Below, piece after piece: positions 1 through 6,471 of a stretch of DNA of 9,838 nt. Each line of letters begins with the position of its first letter. Position 1 is the stretch's first letter. Source of the DNA: Pseudarthrobacter sp. (lineage in GTDB: Bacteria > Actinomycetota > Actinomycetes > Actinomycetales > Micrococcaceae); the NCBI GenBank assembly GCA_013362385.1, contig JABFWC010000323.1:1-9838 (forward strand). The letters run 5' to 3'. Position numbers and translations under genes: made by a program. Under the pieces are notes generated by a model. That model made no database searches. It had not been told where the DNA came from and was given only the letters and a program-made list of their open reading frames with translations.

Positions 1-672
1 ATTGCGACCGCGGCCATCTCCGGCGGACTGGAGGAATTCCGAGCCGCCAGGATTCTGGTCGCCACCGGCCGCCGGCCGGTCACGGACGGACTGAATCTGG
101 CCGCCGTCGGCGTCAAGACCGGGGACGGCGGCGAGATACTGGTCAACAGCCAGCTGGCCAGCTCCAACGACCGGATCTGGGCTGCCGGGGACGTGACCGG
201 ACACCGCGAATTCGTCTACGTCGCAGCCGCCCACGGCTCCCTTGCCGTCGAAAACGCCTTCAACAACACCGGCCGCGAGGTTGATTACCGGCACCTGCCC
301 CGCGTCACCTTCACCAGCCCCGCGCTGGCCGCGGTCGGGATGACCGATAAGGAAGCCAACGCGGCGGGCATTCGGTGCGAGTGCCGGGTCCTGCCCCTGG
401 AATACGTGCCCCGCGCCCTGGTGAACAGGGACACCCGCGGCTTCATCAAGATGGTCGCCGACGCCTCCACCGGACGGATCGTGGGAATCACCGCCGTGGG
501 CAAGGAAGCAGGAGACCTCGCCGCCGCAGGTGTCTACATCCTCGAGGCAGGCATGAGCGTGGACCAGGTGGCGAACCTCTGGTCCCCGTACCTGACCATG
601 GCCGAGGGGATCAAGATCGCCGCACAGTCCTTCACCACGGACATCTCCAAACTCTCCTGCTGCGCCTCCTGA
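1..672 (+). CDS. merA: Mercuric reductase MerA, C-terminal part (5' end outside window)
   Basis: This enzyme reduces Hg(II) to volatile Hg(0) with NADPH in the cytoplasm, using FAD and paired cysteines. The frame is open from base 1 and gives 223 residues, the C-terminal part of a protein usually 470 to 560 long. It shows the ATGRRP segment that follows the NADPH domain, the FAD-contacting motif WAAGDVTG, and the dimerisation domain. Residues SPYLTMAEG near residue 197 of the fragment hold the conserved Tyr that helps bind mercury. The C-terminus ends LSCCAS, with the vicinal Cys pair (220-221) that hands Hg(II) to the active site of the partner subunit. These two features separate MerA from other disulfide reductases. 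The redox Cys pair and any N-terminal metal-binding domain lie outside the window. merB follows after 49 bases, probably on the same transcript. Confidence 0.95.
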   Translation: MATAAISGGLEEFRAARILVATGRRPVTDGLNLAAVGVKTGDGGEILVNSQLASSNDRIWAAGDVTGHREFVYVAAAHGSLAVENAFNNTGREVDYRHLPRVTFTSPALAAVGMTDKEANAAGIRCECRVLPLEYVPRALVNRDTRGFIKMVADASTGRIVGITAVGKEAGDLAAAGVYILEAGMSVDQVANLWSPYLTMAEGIKIAAQSFTTDISKLSCCAS

Positions 673-721
673 CCCCTGCCCCGTCAGCCTCACACCCAAT
701 CCCCAACAGAAGGGAAAAACG

Positions 722-1387
722 ATGACAAACAACATCAACCAGGTCACCGACCGCCTCGCCTCCTCCGAAACCGGCATGCAGCCCTGGCTGTGGCTGCCCC
801 TGCTGAAACTCCTCGCCCAGGGCGACCCGGTCGACGTCAATGACCTCGCCGCTGCCACTGGCCGAACCACCGAGGAAATCCGCGCCTCACTGGAGACCAT
901 GGCCGACACCGAGTACGACGGGTCCGGGCGGATCATCGGGCAGGGTCTGACTCAGCGCCCCACCCAGCACCGCTTCGAAGTCGACGGCGAACAGCTCTAC
1001 ACCTGGTGCGCACTGGACACACTCATCTTCCCGACCCTCCTGGGTGGTTCCGCGCGGATCGAATCCGCCTACAAATCAACGGGAACGCCCGTGCGTGTGC
1101 GAGTCGACAGCGCCGGTGTCACCAGTGTTGAGCCGGCCACCGCCGTGGTCTCACTGGTCAATCCGGAGGACATGAGTTCTGTCCGCTCATCCTTTTGCAA
1201 CCAGGTCCACTTCTTCGCCTCACCCGAAGAAGCGGAACCCTGGCTCAAGAACCACCCCGACGGCACCGTCATCCCCGTCGACGAGGCATATCGCCTGGCC
1301 TCCACCATGGCCGAACAAATGCTCTCCGGCATCACCCCGCAGAACAGCGCGAAACCGGGCAACGGAGCACAAAGCTGCAGCTGCTAA
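722..1387 (+). CDS. merB: Organomercurial lyase MerB
   Basis: MerB breaks the carbon-mercury bond of organomercurials, giving a hydrocarbon and Hg(II), which MerA then reduces. The 221-residue protein has the three catalytic residues at the numbering of the E. coli plasmid R831b enzyme: Cys96 and Asp99 in WCALDT, and Cys159 in SSFCNQ. An N-terminal winged-helix-like region (about residues 20-80) precedes the catalytic fold. The start is supported by a strong ribosome binding site, AGAAGGGA at 708-715, six bases before the ATG. The C-terminus is odd: it ends QSCSC, adding Cys219 and Cys221 to a tail slightly longer than the roughly 212 residues of the R831b enzyme. That pair could pass Hg(II) on, like the Cys pair at the end of MerA, but this is inference. 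The order merA-merB suggests broad-spectrum mercury resistance. Confidence 0.96.
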   Translation: MTNNINQVTDRLASSETGMQPWLWLPLLKLLAQGDPVDVNDLAAATGRTTEEIRASLETMADTEYDGSGRIIGQGLTQRPTQHRFEVDGEQLYTWCALDTLIFPTLLGGSARIESAYKSTGTPVRVRVDSAGVTSVEPATAVVSLVNPEDMSSVRSSFCNQVHFFASPEEAEPWLKNHPDGTVIPVDEAYRLASTMAEQMLSGITPQNSAKPGNGAQSCSC

Positions 1388-1398
1388 CATCCACCGCC

Positions 1399-1420
1399 CC
1401 GGCGCCCTTCCCCGCGCCGG
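1399..1420 (+). terminator. GC-only stem-loop between merB and the lipoprotein gene
   Basis: CCGGCGC (1399-1405) pairs perfectly with GCGCCGG (1414-1420) around an 8-base loop. The stem begins 11 bases after the merB stop and ends before the next ribosome binding site. It is followed by a weak T-containing stretch (GTTCAGTTTCG), not a proper run of T. It may act as a leaky terminator or protect the 3' end of the merAB message. Confidence 0.35.
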
Positions 1421-1452
1421 ACCGTTCAGTTTCGAAAGGCCGCCCCCCACGC

Positions 1453-2076
1453 ATGAAACAGCGTTGGATGACCCTGCCCGCCGCCGCCCTGGCAGCGTTG
1501 GCTCTGGCCGGGTGTTCCGGTGCCCCGTCGTCTTCGGCGCCGGGGACAGCCCCGGTCCCGACCGCTTCGGCCTCTCCTTCGGGACCGTCCGCGCCCACAT
1601 GGGATCTGGATCCGGCCGGCGCGGCTGGGCGGATCCAGGCCGCGGGGCTGCCTGTCCTGAGGGCCGAGGGGACGGCGGAGCATTTTCATGCCCATCTTGA
1701 CGTGGTCGTGCACGGGAAACCCGTGACGGTTCCGGAGGGCATCGGGATTACTTTCGGCCCGGACGGTCAACCCAATGGAATCTCTTCCCTGCACACCCAT
1801 GACACCTCCGGGATAATCCATATCGAGGCGCCCACGGCCGGCCAGCGCTATACCCTGGGCCAGGTTCTCCAGGAATGGGGAATGCTCGGCGGCACCGGAT
1901 GTATCGGCCCGGAATGCAGTTCAGAAGCGGGCAAGTGGACGGTGTACGTCAACGGAAAGGCCAAGACATGGGGTCTCACGGAAGTTGTCCTGGCTGCCCA
2001 TGATGAGATCGCGTTGGTATACGGGAACGAAGTGGCCATGATCCAGCCGAAATACGCGTTCCCGCCCGGGCTCTGA
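1453..2076 (+). CDS. Predicted lipoprotein with HFHAH and HTHD histidine motifs, function unknown
   Basis: This is a 207-residue secreted lipoprotein. The N-terminus has a short basic stretch, a hydrophobic core and a lipobox LAGC with Cys21 as the lipidation site. A Ser/Pro/Ala-rich linker (about 22-50) leads to the mature domain. That domain carries HFHAHLD (His77, 79, 81), LHTHD (His114, 116), His123 and HDE (His183), plus a Cys pair C-IGPE-C (150 and 155). The clustered His residues suggest metal binding on the outer face of the membrane. I recognise the pattern as a recurring actinobacterial family of hypothetical proteins but know no assigned function. The reading frame extends upstream to 1195, inside merB. 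The ATG at 1453 is chosen because it starts a clean signal peptide and follows GAAAGG at 1434-1439. It lies between merB and an oxidoreductase gene, so a role in mercury or thiol handling is a guess from context. Confidence 0.8.
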   Translation: MKQRWMTLPAAALAALALAGCSGAPSSSAPGTAPVPTASASPSGPSAPTWDLDPAGAAGRIQAAGLPVLRAEGTAEHFHAHLDVVVHGKPVTVPEGIGITFGPDGQPNGISSLHTHDTSGIIHIEAPTAGQRYTLGQVLQEWGMLGGTGCIGPECSSEAGKWTVYVNGKAKTWGLTEVVLAAHDEIALVYGNEVAMIQPKYAFPPGL

Positions 2077-2239
2077 ACGACAAGGCTCCTCCCGCAACCA
2101 CCGCCCTCAACCTTTCCGCACCGGCATGAGACCGGGGAGAAGGCCCGACACAGCGGCTAACATCCTCCGCGGGAACCGGGCCCGTTGCGGGACGCTCGAC
2201 CAGAACCTGAACGGCCAGTGACGATTGAAGGGACAAACG

Positions 2240-3589
2240 ATGAGCGAACATTTCGATGTGGCAGTGCTGGGGATGGGACCTGGCGGGGAAGTCGCCGCGG
2301 GCCGTTTGCTGAAGGCCGGGAAGAAGGTCGTTGTTATCGAGCGCGAGCTCATCGGCGGGGAATGCGCGTACTGGGCCTGCGTGCCGTCCAAGACCGTGCT
2401 CAGGCCACCCGAGGTCCGCACGGAAGCGCACCGGGCGGCCGGGGTGTCGGGGGCGGAGCTGGACTGGCCCGAAACCAGCGACTACCGCGATTACATGATC
2501 AGGCATCTTGATGACAAGGCCCAGATCGAGGGGTACGCCCGCCACGGTGCGGTGGTCATCAAGGAGGAAGCCCGGATTACCGGCCCGGGACGGATCCGGG
2601 CCGGCGACCGGGAACTGAGCGCGGAACACATCATCATCGCGACCGGCTCCGACCCGGTCATCCCGGCTCTGGAGGGCCTGGATCAGATCACGGCCTGGAC
2701 AAACCGGGAAACCTATACGGCCACGACCCTCCCGCAGCGCGCTGTCATCGTCGGCGGCAGCGCCGTCGGGATTGAGACGGCCACGTTCCTGGCCAGCTTC
2801 GGAGTCAAGGTCACCCTGATCCACCGCGGGGACCGGCTCCTGGAACGCGAAGAACCCCGCGCGGGTGAGCTGGCCGGCAAATACCTGCCCGAAGCCGGGA
2901 TCGACATCCGCCTCGGAGTCAACGCCCGCCGCGGCCGTCGTGCAGGCGGGCAGAGCGTCCTTGACCTCGACGACGGCACCGAGGTGGCGGCCGACGTCGT
3001 CATCTTCGCCACCGGCCGCACCCCGCGCACCCAGGACCTGGGCTTCGAACAGGCGGGAGTCGTCCTGGGCGACCGCGGGCAGGTACAGGTCGATGAACAC
3101 TGCCGGGCCGGCGAGAACGTGTGGGCCATCGGGGACGTCACCGGCATCATGCCCTTCACCCACGTCGCGAAATACCAGGGCCGGATCGCGGCCGACGCCA
3201 TTCTCGGCAAACCCCGGAAGGCCTTCTACGAGGGCATTCCCCGGGTCGTGTTCGCCGACCCGGAAATCGCCGCCGCCGGCCTCACCCAAGCCCGGGCAGA
3301 CCAGGAGGGCCTGAACACCACAGCGGCGGAAATCGACCTTGCCGCAGCCATCACCAGGCCCTGGACCTACGAACGGGATCCCCGCGGACACCTCGGGCTT
3401 TTGGCCGACACCGACCGCAAGGTCCTGATCGGCGCCTGGGCTGTGGCCCCGATGGCCGGGGAATGGATACACCAGGCCTCCCTGGCCATCCGCGCCCGGA
3501 TCCCCATCGACACCCTCCGGGACCAGGTGGCCCAGTACCCGACCTACAACGAGGCCTACCAGGCCGCCCTGGACACACTCGACATCTAG
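2240..3589 (+). CDS. FAD-dependent pyridine nucleotide-disulfide oxidoreductase, MerA-related but not MerA
   Basis: This 449-residue flavoprotein is of the glutathione reductase/dihydrolipoamide dehydrogenase type. The FAD-binding GMGPGG is at 11-16 and the redox-active pair is Cys42 and Cys47 in ECAYWACVPSK. The NAD(P)H site GGSAVG is at 172-177, the second FAD motif WAIGDVTG is near 295-302, and a dimerisation domain follows. It lacks an N-terminal metal-binding domain and ends in LDTLDI, without the Cys-Cys tail of MerA, so it is unlikely to reduce Hg(II) the same way. The C-terminal HPTxxE motif of classical disulfide reductases reads YPTYNE (433-438), so the acid-base His is replaced by Tyr. 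The substrate is unknown. A low-molecular-weight thiol such as mycothiol, or the neighbouring redoxin, is possible. A glutathione-reductase-like protein called MerK has been proposed in some mer operons, but I cannot say whether this is one. The ATG at 2240 is preferred over the in-frame TTG at 2225 because GAAGGGA lies just upstream of it. Confidence 0.88.
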   Translation: MSEHFDVAVLGMGPGGEVAAGRLLKAGKKVVVIERELIGGECAYWACVPSKTVLRPPEVRTEAHRAAGVSGAELDWPETSDYRDYMIRHLDDKAQIEGYARHGAVVIKEEARITGPGRIRAGDRELSAEHIIIATGSDPVIPALEGLDQITAWTNRETYTATTLPQRAVIVGGSAVGIETATFLASFGVKVTLIHRGDRLLEREEPRAGELAGKYLPEAGIDIRLGVNARRGRRAGGQSVLDLDDGTEVAADVVIFATGRTPRTQDLGFEQAGVVLGDRGQVQVDEHCRAGENVWAIGDVTGIMPFTHVAKYQGRIAADAILGKPRKAFYEGIPRVVFADPEIAAAGLTQARADQEGLNTTAAEIDLAAAITRPWTYERDPRGHLGLLADTDRKVLIGAWAVAPMAGEWIHQASLAIRARIPIDTLRDQVAQYPTYNEAYQAALDTLDI

Positions 3590-3667
3590 CCGCCGCACAC
3601 ACCCCAAAGGTTTGTTGCCTCCGGGGAATCCGGGATTACACGATTGCCACCAAGGGAGAAGGCCATC

Positions 3668-4174
3668 ATGAAAGCCACTGAAGCATTCGAAGACCTGGTC
3701 ACCGCCTGGGTCGCGGGGTACGTCGGGACCAAGGCCATGGAACCGGTGAGCATGAAACTCTACGAACTGGAATCCGCACAGGACCGGGCCAGGGAAGACG
3801 CCGCCCGACCCGGGCCACCCTATGAACTGGCAGCGAAGAAGATCTTCGGTGCCGGCGGGATCATGCTGGAGGGAAAAGCGCTGGAGCGAGCTTCGCTGTT
3901 CATGCATTATGGGCTCGCGCTGAGCTGGTCGCCCCTGTATGTGCTGCTGCGTCGCACGACCGGGATGGGAGTAGTCCCGACCGGCCTGGCCACGGGGACG
4001 GCGATGTCGTTGATCACCGATGAATTGCTGACGCCCCTGGCCGGGTTCAGCGCCCCGAACCGCGCATACCCGCTGGTGACCCATCTGCTTGGCTTTGCCG
4101 CCCACCAGGTGTTCGGGCTCGCCGTAGCCGCAACCTGCGAGACGCTCTGGGCACTGCGGGGACGCCGACCGTGA
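3668..4174 (+). CDS. Small polytopic membrane protein, function unknown
   Basis: This is a 168-residue protein with about three or four hydrophobic segments: roughly residues 9-30, 84-100, 104-122 and 140-162. The first, with GYVGTKAMEPVSMKLYELES, is followed by a charged loop rich in Asp, Arg and Pro (about 36-58). It resembles, loosely, small membrane proteins of the DUF1440/YagU kind and conserved actinobacterial hypothetical proteins, but I cannot assign a family with certainty. The ATG at 3668 follows AGGGAGAAGG at the right spacing and is preferred over an in-frame ATG at 3644. It is the last gene of the rightward group, 78 bases after the oxidoreductase. There are no conserved Cys pairs, so a direct role in mercury transport is not supported. 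Confidence 0.72.
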   Translation: MKATEAFEDLVTAWVAGYVGTKAMEPVSMKLYELESAQDRAREDAARPGPPYELAAKKIFGAGGIMLEGKALERASLFMHYGLALSWSPLYVLLRRTTGMGVVPTGLATGTAMSLITDELLTPLAGFSAPNRAYPLVTHLLGFAAHQVFGLAVAATCETLWALRGRRP

Positions 4175-4229
4175 TCGTCCCCGACGGTCTCGAACCCAAG
4201 CTCAGCTGACTGCCGGTCGGCGGATCGAC

Positions 4230-4276
4230 GGCGCCGGGGTCCAGGTGTGTTCATCAAACCGCTTTGCCCCGGCGCC
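4230..4276. terminator. GC-rich inverted repeat between two convergent operons
   Basis: GGCGCCGGGG (4230-4239) is a perfect reverse complement of CCCCGGCGCC (4267-4276), with a 27-base loop. It sits in the gap between the stop of the rightward membrane-protein gene (4174) and the stop of the leftward ccdA-like gene (4290). It could end transcription from both sides. There is no T-run on either side and the loop is long, so its efficiency is uncertain. Confidence 0.4.
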
Positions 4277-4289
4277 TCGTGCTCCTGCG

Positions 4290-5267
4290 TCAGGCCGGCG
4301 GGACGTCGCGTGATGCAGGGGTCGTGCGGTTCAGGTCCGCGGCGGAGTGGTTGGCGGAATTTACATGCGGTTCGGCTGCAGGTGCGCAGCAGTCGTCCTC
4401 GGGTTTCTTCGGCACCGGCCTGGCGGTGCGCTTGCGTGTCCCGAGGGCCGCGAGCAGCACGGCCGTGGCGAGGGAGAGGGCGAGAACCGCGATGAGGGTG
4501 GTATTGGCCCCGATGAACCCGGTCACTGCCGAGGATGCGACGTTCATCCCTCCGGCGATGCCCTGATTGGGTTGGCCGGTGGCCAGCGCGGGCGCCCAGT
4601 AAGCGACAAGGTAGGCACCGGAAAGTACGAGTACGGCTCCGGCGACACGGGGCAGGAAGCGTGAGGCCCGGTGCAGTCCTTTGGCCAAGGCTCCGCTGGC
4701 CAGTGCCGAGGAGAGCGCCAGCAGGATCAGGACCATGCTCGCCCCTCCGGCGTAGGCCACGAAGACCGAAACCAGGGCTGTGATGCTGTTCGCTGCCAGG
4801 GCCTGGGCGATGACTGCCAGCAGCACCGCCAGGGTGCAGGAGAGCGAGGCGACGGCGTAGGCGGCGCCGAAGGCGATCATCGAGCCCGGCCCGCGGCCGG
4901 GCCGGTTGATCCGGTTCGAGTTCAGGGTCAGCCCCACGCGCCTGCCGGCGAGCATCGCGATGCCGACCCCGGCGAGCAGGACCCCAATCAGGACGGCCAC
5001 CCATGGGACGTCGCCGATGATGCTGCGCAGCCCGAAAGCAACGAGCAGCCCGGTAAGGGTGAAGATCCCGGCGAATCCGAGGCTGACCAAGGCCCCTGCG
5101 CCGAGGCCGCTGAACGCCCGGCGGAGCAGCCCCGGACCCGCGGAGCCGGTGGCGGTGTCGTCCCGGCCGATGTAGTAGGCCAGGAAAGCCGGAAGCATCG
5201 CGAATCCGCAGGGGTTCACGGTCGAAAGCATGCCGGCACCGAAAGCGAAGGCGAGTGTTCCAGTCAT
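4290..5267 (-). CDS. CcdA/DsbD-type membrane thiol-disulfide transporter with Cys-Cys tail
   Basis: CcdA proteins carry reducing equivalents, or metals in some relatives, across the membrane using two membrane-embedded cysteines. This 325-residue protein has the family hallmarks: Cys20 in STVNPCGF at the start of helix 1 and Cys144 in ASLSCTLAV in the symmetric half. There are about six to eight hydrophobic helices up to residue 275. A charged cytoplasmic-looking tail (about 277-325) contains DDCCAP, a vicinal pair at 293-294. Ordinary CcdA proteins of about 230-250 residues do not need such a tail, and in this context it looks like a Hg(II)-binding site. The gene follows the redoxin lipoprotein gene by 13 bases. 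Its ribosome binding site TAGGAGGG overlaps that gene's stop codon, so translation is probably coupled. The likely partners are the redoxin and the MerF-like protein. Whether it moves electrons or Hg(II) is open. Confidence 0.85.
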   Translation of the reverse strand: MTGTLAFAFGAGMLSTVNPCGFAMLPAFLAYYIGRDDTATGSAGPGLLRRAFSGLGAGALVSLGFAGIFTLTGLLVAFGLRSIIGDVPWVAVLIGVLLAGVGIAMLAGRRVGLTLNSNRINRPGRGPGSMIAFGAAYAVASLSCTLAVLLAVIAQALAANSITALVSVFVAYAGGASMVLILLALSSALASGALAKGLHRASRFLPRVAGAVLVLSGAYLVAYWAPALATGQPNQGIAGGMNVASSAVTGFIGANTTLIAVLALSLATAVLLAALGTRKRTARPVPKKPEDDCCAPAAEPHVNSANHSAADLNRTTPASRDVPPA

Positions 5268-5280
5268 GGGGCGTTCCCTC

Positions 5281-5874
5281 CTACGAGCCGGCGGCCGCGA
5301 GGGCCTTGGCAGTTACGTCGGCGGAGGGATCGACGCCGCGGAAGATTTCCTTGCCTGACGAGTTCAGGACGACCGTCGTCCCGAGGGAATCGACGTTGAA
5401 GTGTTTCAACAGGGTCCCGTCGTCCCGCACCAGCGTGACCGGCGGGTTGCCGACGGAGGCGATGAACTGGTTCAGGACCTCGGTCGGCTCGCTGGGATCA
5501 AGATCGACGGTCACGGCCTGCGCGCCGGGGGCGGCCTTGGCCAGGCCCGAGGCAACATTCTTCACCCCGGCGGCGCATGGGCCGCAGGACGCGGTAAAGA
5601 AATAGATGACAGTCGGTTTACCCGTCGGAAGCGTCAACGACGAGCCGTTAAGGGTCTTCACCGAGACGGACGCAACCGCGGGCCCCGAACCGGTGCCAGC
5701 GCTTGAGGAAGCCGCGGCACTCGGCGGTGCGCCTGCGCCGGTGCTCGAGCCGCAGCCGGCGAGCAGTATTGAGGCCAGCAGCGCGCCCATCAGTGCACCT
5801 GCGCGGGCTGCGGGCCGCTGGCGCGGGTGTTGCCGTGTCGGACGGGTTGCTGACGGTGATGTGGAAGTGGTCAT
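5281..5874 (-). CDS. Thioredoxin-fold lipoprotein with CGPC active site
   Basis: This is a 197-residue TlpA/redoxin-like protein anchored on the outer face of the membrane. A long basic N-terminus (1-24) precedes a hydrophobic stretch and the lipobox LLAGC with Cys41 as the lipid site. A Ser/Ala/Gly linker (42-66) follows, then the thioredoxin fold. The motif YFFTASCGPCAAG places the redox pair at Cys97 and Cys100. The usual Trp before the first Cys is Ser. NPPVTLV further on supplies the cis-Pro loop, and a C-terminal GVDPSADV segment completes the fold. Such proteins normally receive electrons from a CcdA partner, which is the next gene. In a mercury operon without merP, it could instead bind Hg(II) through CGPC and hand it on; this is inference. 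The start overlaps the stop of the upstream gene by four bases (ATGA), and GGAAGGA precedes the ATG. Confidence 0.88.
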   Translation of the reverse strand: MTTSTSPSATRPTRQHPRQRPAARAGALMGALLASILLAGCGSSTGAGAPPSAAASSSAGTGSGPAVASVSVKTLNGSSLTLPTGKPTVIYFFTASCGPCAAGVKNVASGLAKAAPGAQAVTVDLDPSEPTEVLNQFIASVGNPPVTLVRDDGTLLKHFNVDSLGTTVVLNSSGKEIFRGVDPSADVTAKALAAAGS

Positions 5875-6269
5875 GGGCGGCTGTTCCTTCCGTTCGTGGA
5901 CGAAGTGTCCCGGCTCTCCGGTTTCTGCGCGGAAGCGTTGGCCCCGGTCTTCCGGGGGTCACAGCAGTCAGCCATCTTCGGGGCACGAGCTTCAGCAGCG
6001 GATGACCCGCCCTCGGACTGCCCGCCCGGTACTTCATTTGCCCGCGCACGGGCGCGGCGGCGGCTCACAGTAAACGCGACGGCTCCCGCAACAACGAGCG
6101 CACCGATTGCAAGGACGGCAGGATTTCCAATCACCCCGCCCGCCAAGGCGAGACCACCCCCTGCGATCAGAACCGGGCCGGCACAACAGATAACGGCCAG
6201 GGTAACGGCCCCGACAGCGAACAAAATGCCCCGGATTCCCCCCGAAGGGGCGGATGGACGATTAGACAC
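5871..6269 (-). CDS. MerT/MerF-like small membrane protein, predicted Hg(II) importer
   Basis: This is a 132-residue protein with two predicted helices (about 14-38 and 40-68). The first holds a vicinal pair, Cys28-Cys29, in VICCAGPVLIAGG, which is the signature arrangement of the MerT and MerF mercury transporters. An Arg-rich stretch (RRRARAR) marks the cytoplasmic side. A hydrophilic tail then carries a second pair, Cys102-Cys103, in MADCCDP. Two Cys pairs on two helices is the layout of MerF, although the tail here is longer (MerF is about 81 residues). In the MerT/MerF model, the helix pair accepts Hg(II) and the second pair delivers it to the cytoplasm. It starts with GTG, supported by GAGGAG six bases upstream. 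It is the first gene of a three-gene leftward operon and follows a MerR-type promoter. I recognise the architecture rather than a specific close homologue. Confidence 0.78.
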   Translation of the reverse strand: MSNRPSAPSGGIRGILFAVGAVTLAVICCAGPVLIAGGGLALAGGVIGNPAVLAIGALVVAGAVAFTVSRRRARARANEVPGGQSEGGSSAAEARAPKMADCCDPRKTGANASAQKPESRDTSSTNGRNSRP

Positions 6270-6306
6270 GATTACTCCTCAAGAGTGAAAACAATCTCCT
6301 GAAACC

Positions 6307-6338
6307 AGTGTCGACCTTCCACCAGAGGGGAAGGTCAA
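6307..6338 (-). promoter_or_regulatory. MerR-family-type operator and promoter for the leftward mercury transport operon
   Basis: On the minus strand a -35 box TTGACC (6333-6338) is followed by a 20-base spacer and a weak -10 box GACACT (6307-6312). The spacer is filled by a perfect 8-bp inverted repeat, GACCTTCC (6329-6336) and GGAAGGTC (6313-6320), around 8 bases. An over-long 19-20 bp spacer spanned by a dyad is the hallmark of MerR-family activators, which twist the promoter when metal binds. The arms resemble the CueR/copA type more than the GTAC-containing Tn21/Tn501 MerR type. Transcription would start near 6300, about 30 bases before the GTG. Confidence 0.7.
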
Positions 6339-6447
6339 GCCTCCCCATGGAGCAGTCAGCGATCCGGGTAAGTTTGTGGCCCTGACAGGTGGCTCTCATC
6401 CGTCCTGGTCTCTGCACACTTGCAGTCGTGCCACCGCGGGGACGGCT

Positions 6448-6462
6448 AGTGCAGACGACTTC
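6448..6462 (-). repeat. Internal copy of the transposon end repeat core
   Basis: AGTGCAGACGACTTC here is repeated exactly at 6471-6485, a 23-bp period. On the minus strand the inner copy reads ATATCCGAAGTCGTCTGCAC, close to an internal repeat I recall in Tn402 ends (ATATCAGAAG...TCTGCAC). Repeats of this type are binding sites for the TniA transposase. Confidence 0.65.
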
Positions 6463-6471
6463 GGATATTAA

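Noticed and set aside
1195..1452. N-terminal extension of the lipoprotein into merB
   Set aside because: The frame is open, but the extension overlaps merB by nearly 200 bases and would bury the signal peptide. The ATG at 1453 gives a clean lipoprotein start.
2091..2191. Inverted pair CCCGCAAC (2091-2098) and GTTGCGGG (2184-2191) before the flavoenzyme gene
   Set aside because: The arms are 8 bp with a loop of about 85 bases in GC-rich DNA, which is expected by chance. No regulatory meaning can be supported.
1976..4105. A 709-codon open frame on the minus strand
   Set aside because: It lies opposite the flavoenzyme and membrane-protein genes, is composed of Gly/Pro/Arg-rich sequence typical of antisense high-GC frames, and shows no domain. 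The plus-strand genes have clear motifs and ribosome binding sites.
3907..5004. A 365-codon minus-strand open frame over the ccdA-like gene
   Set aside because: It is the same strand but another frame of the CcdA-like gene, and extends across the convergent terminator region. Its residues are Arg/Gly/Pro-rich with no membrane pattern, while the CcdA frame has NPCG and regular helices.
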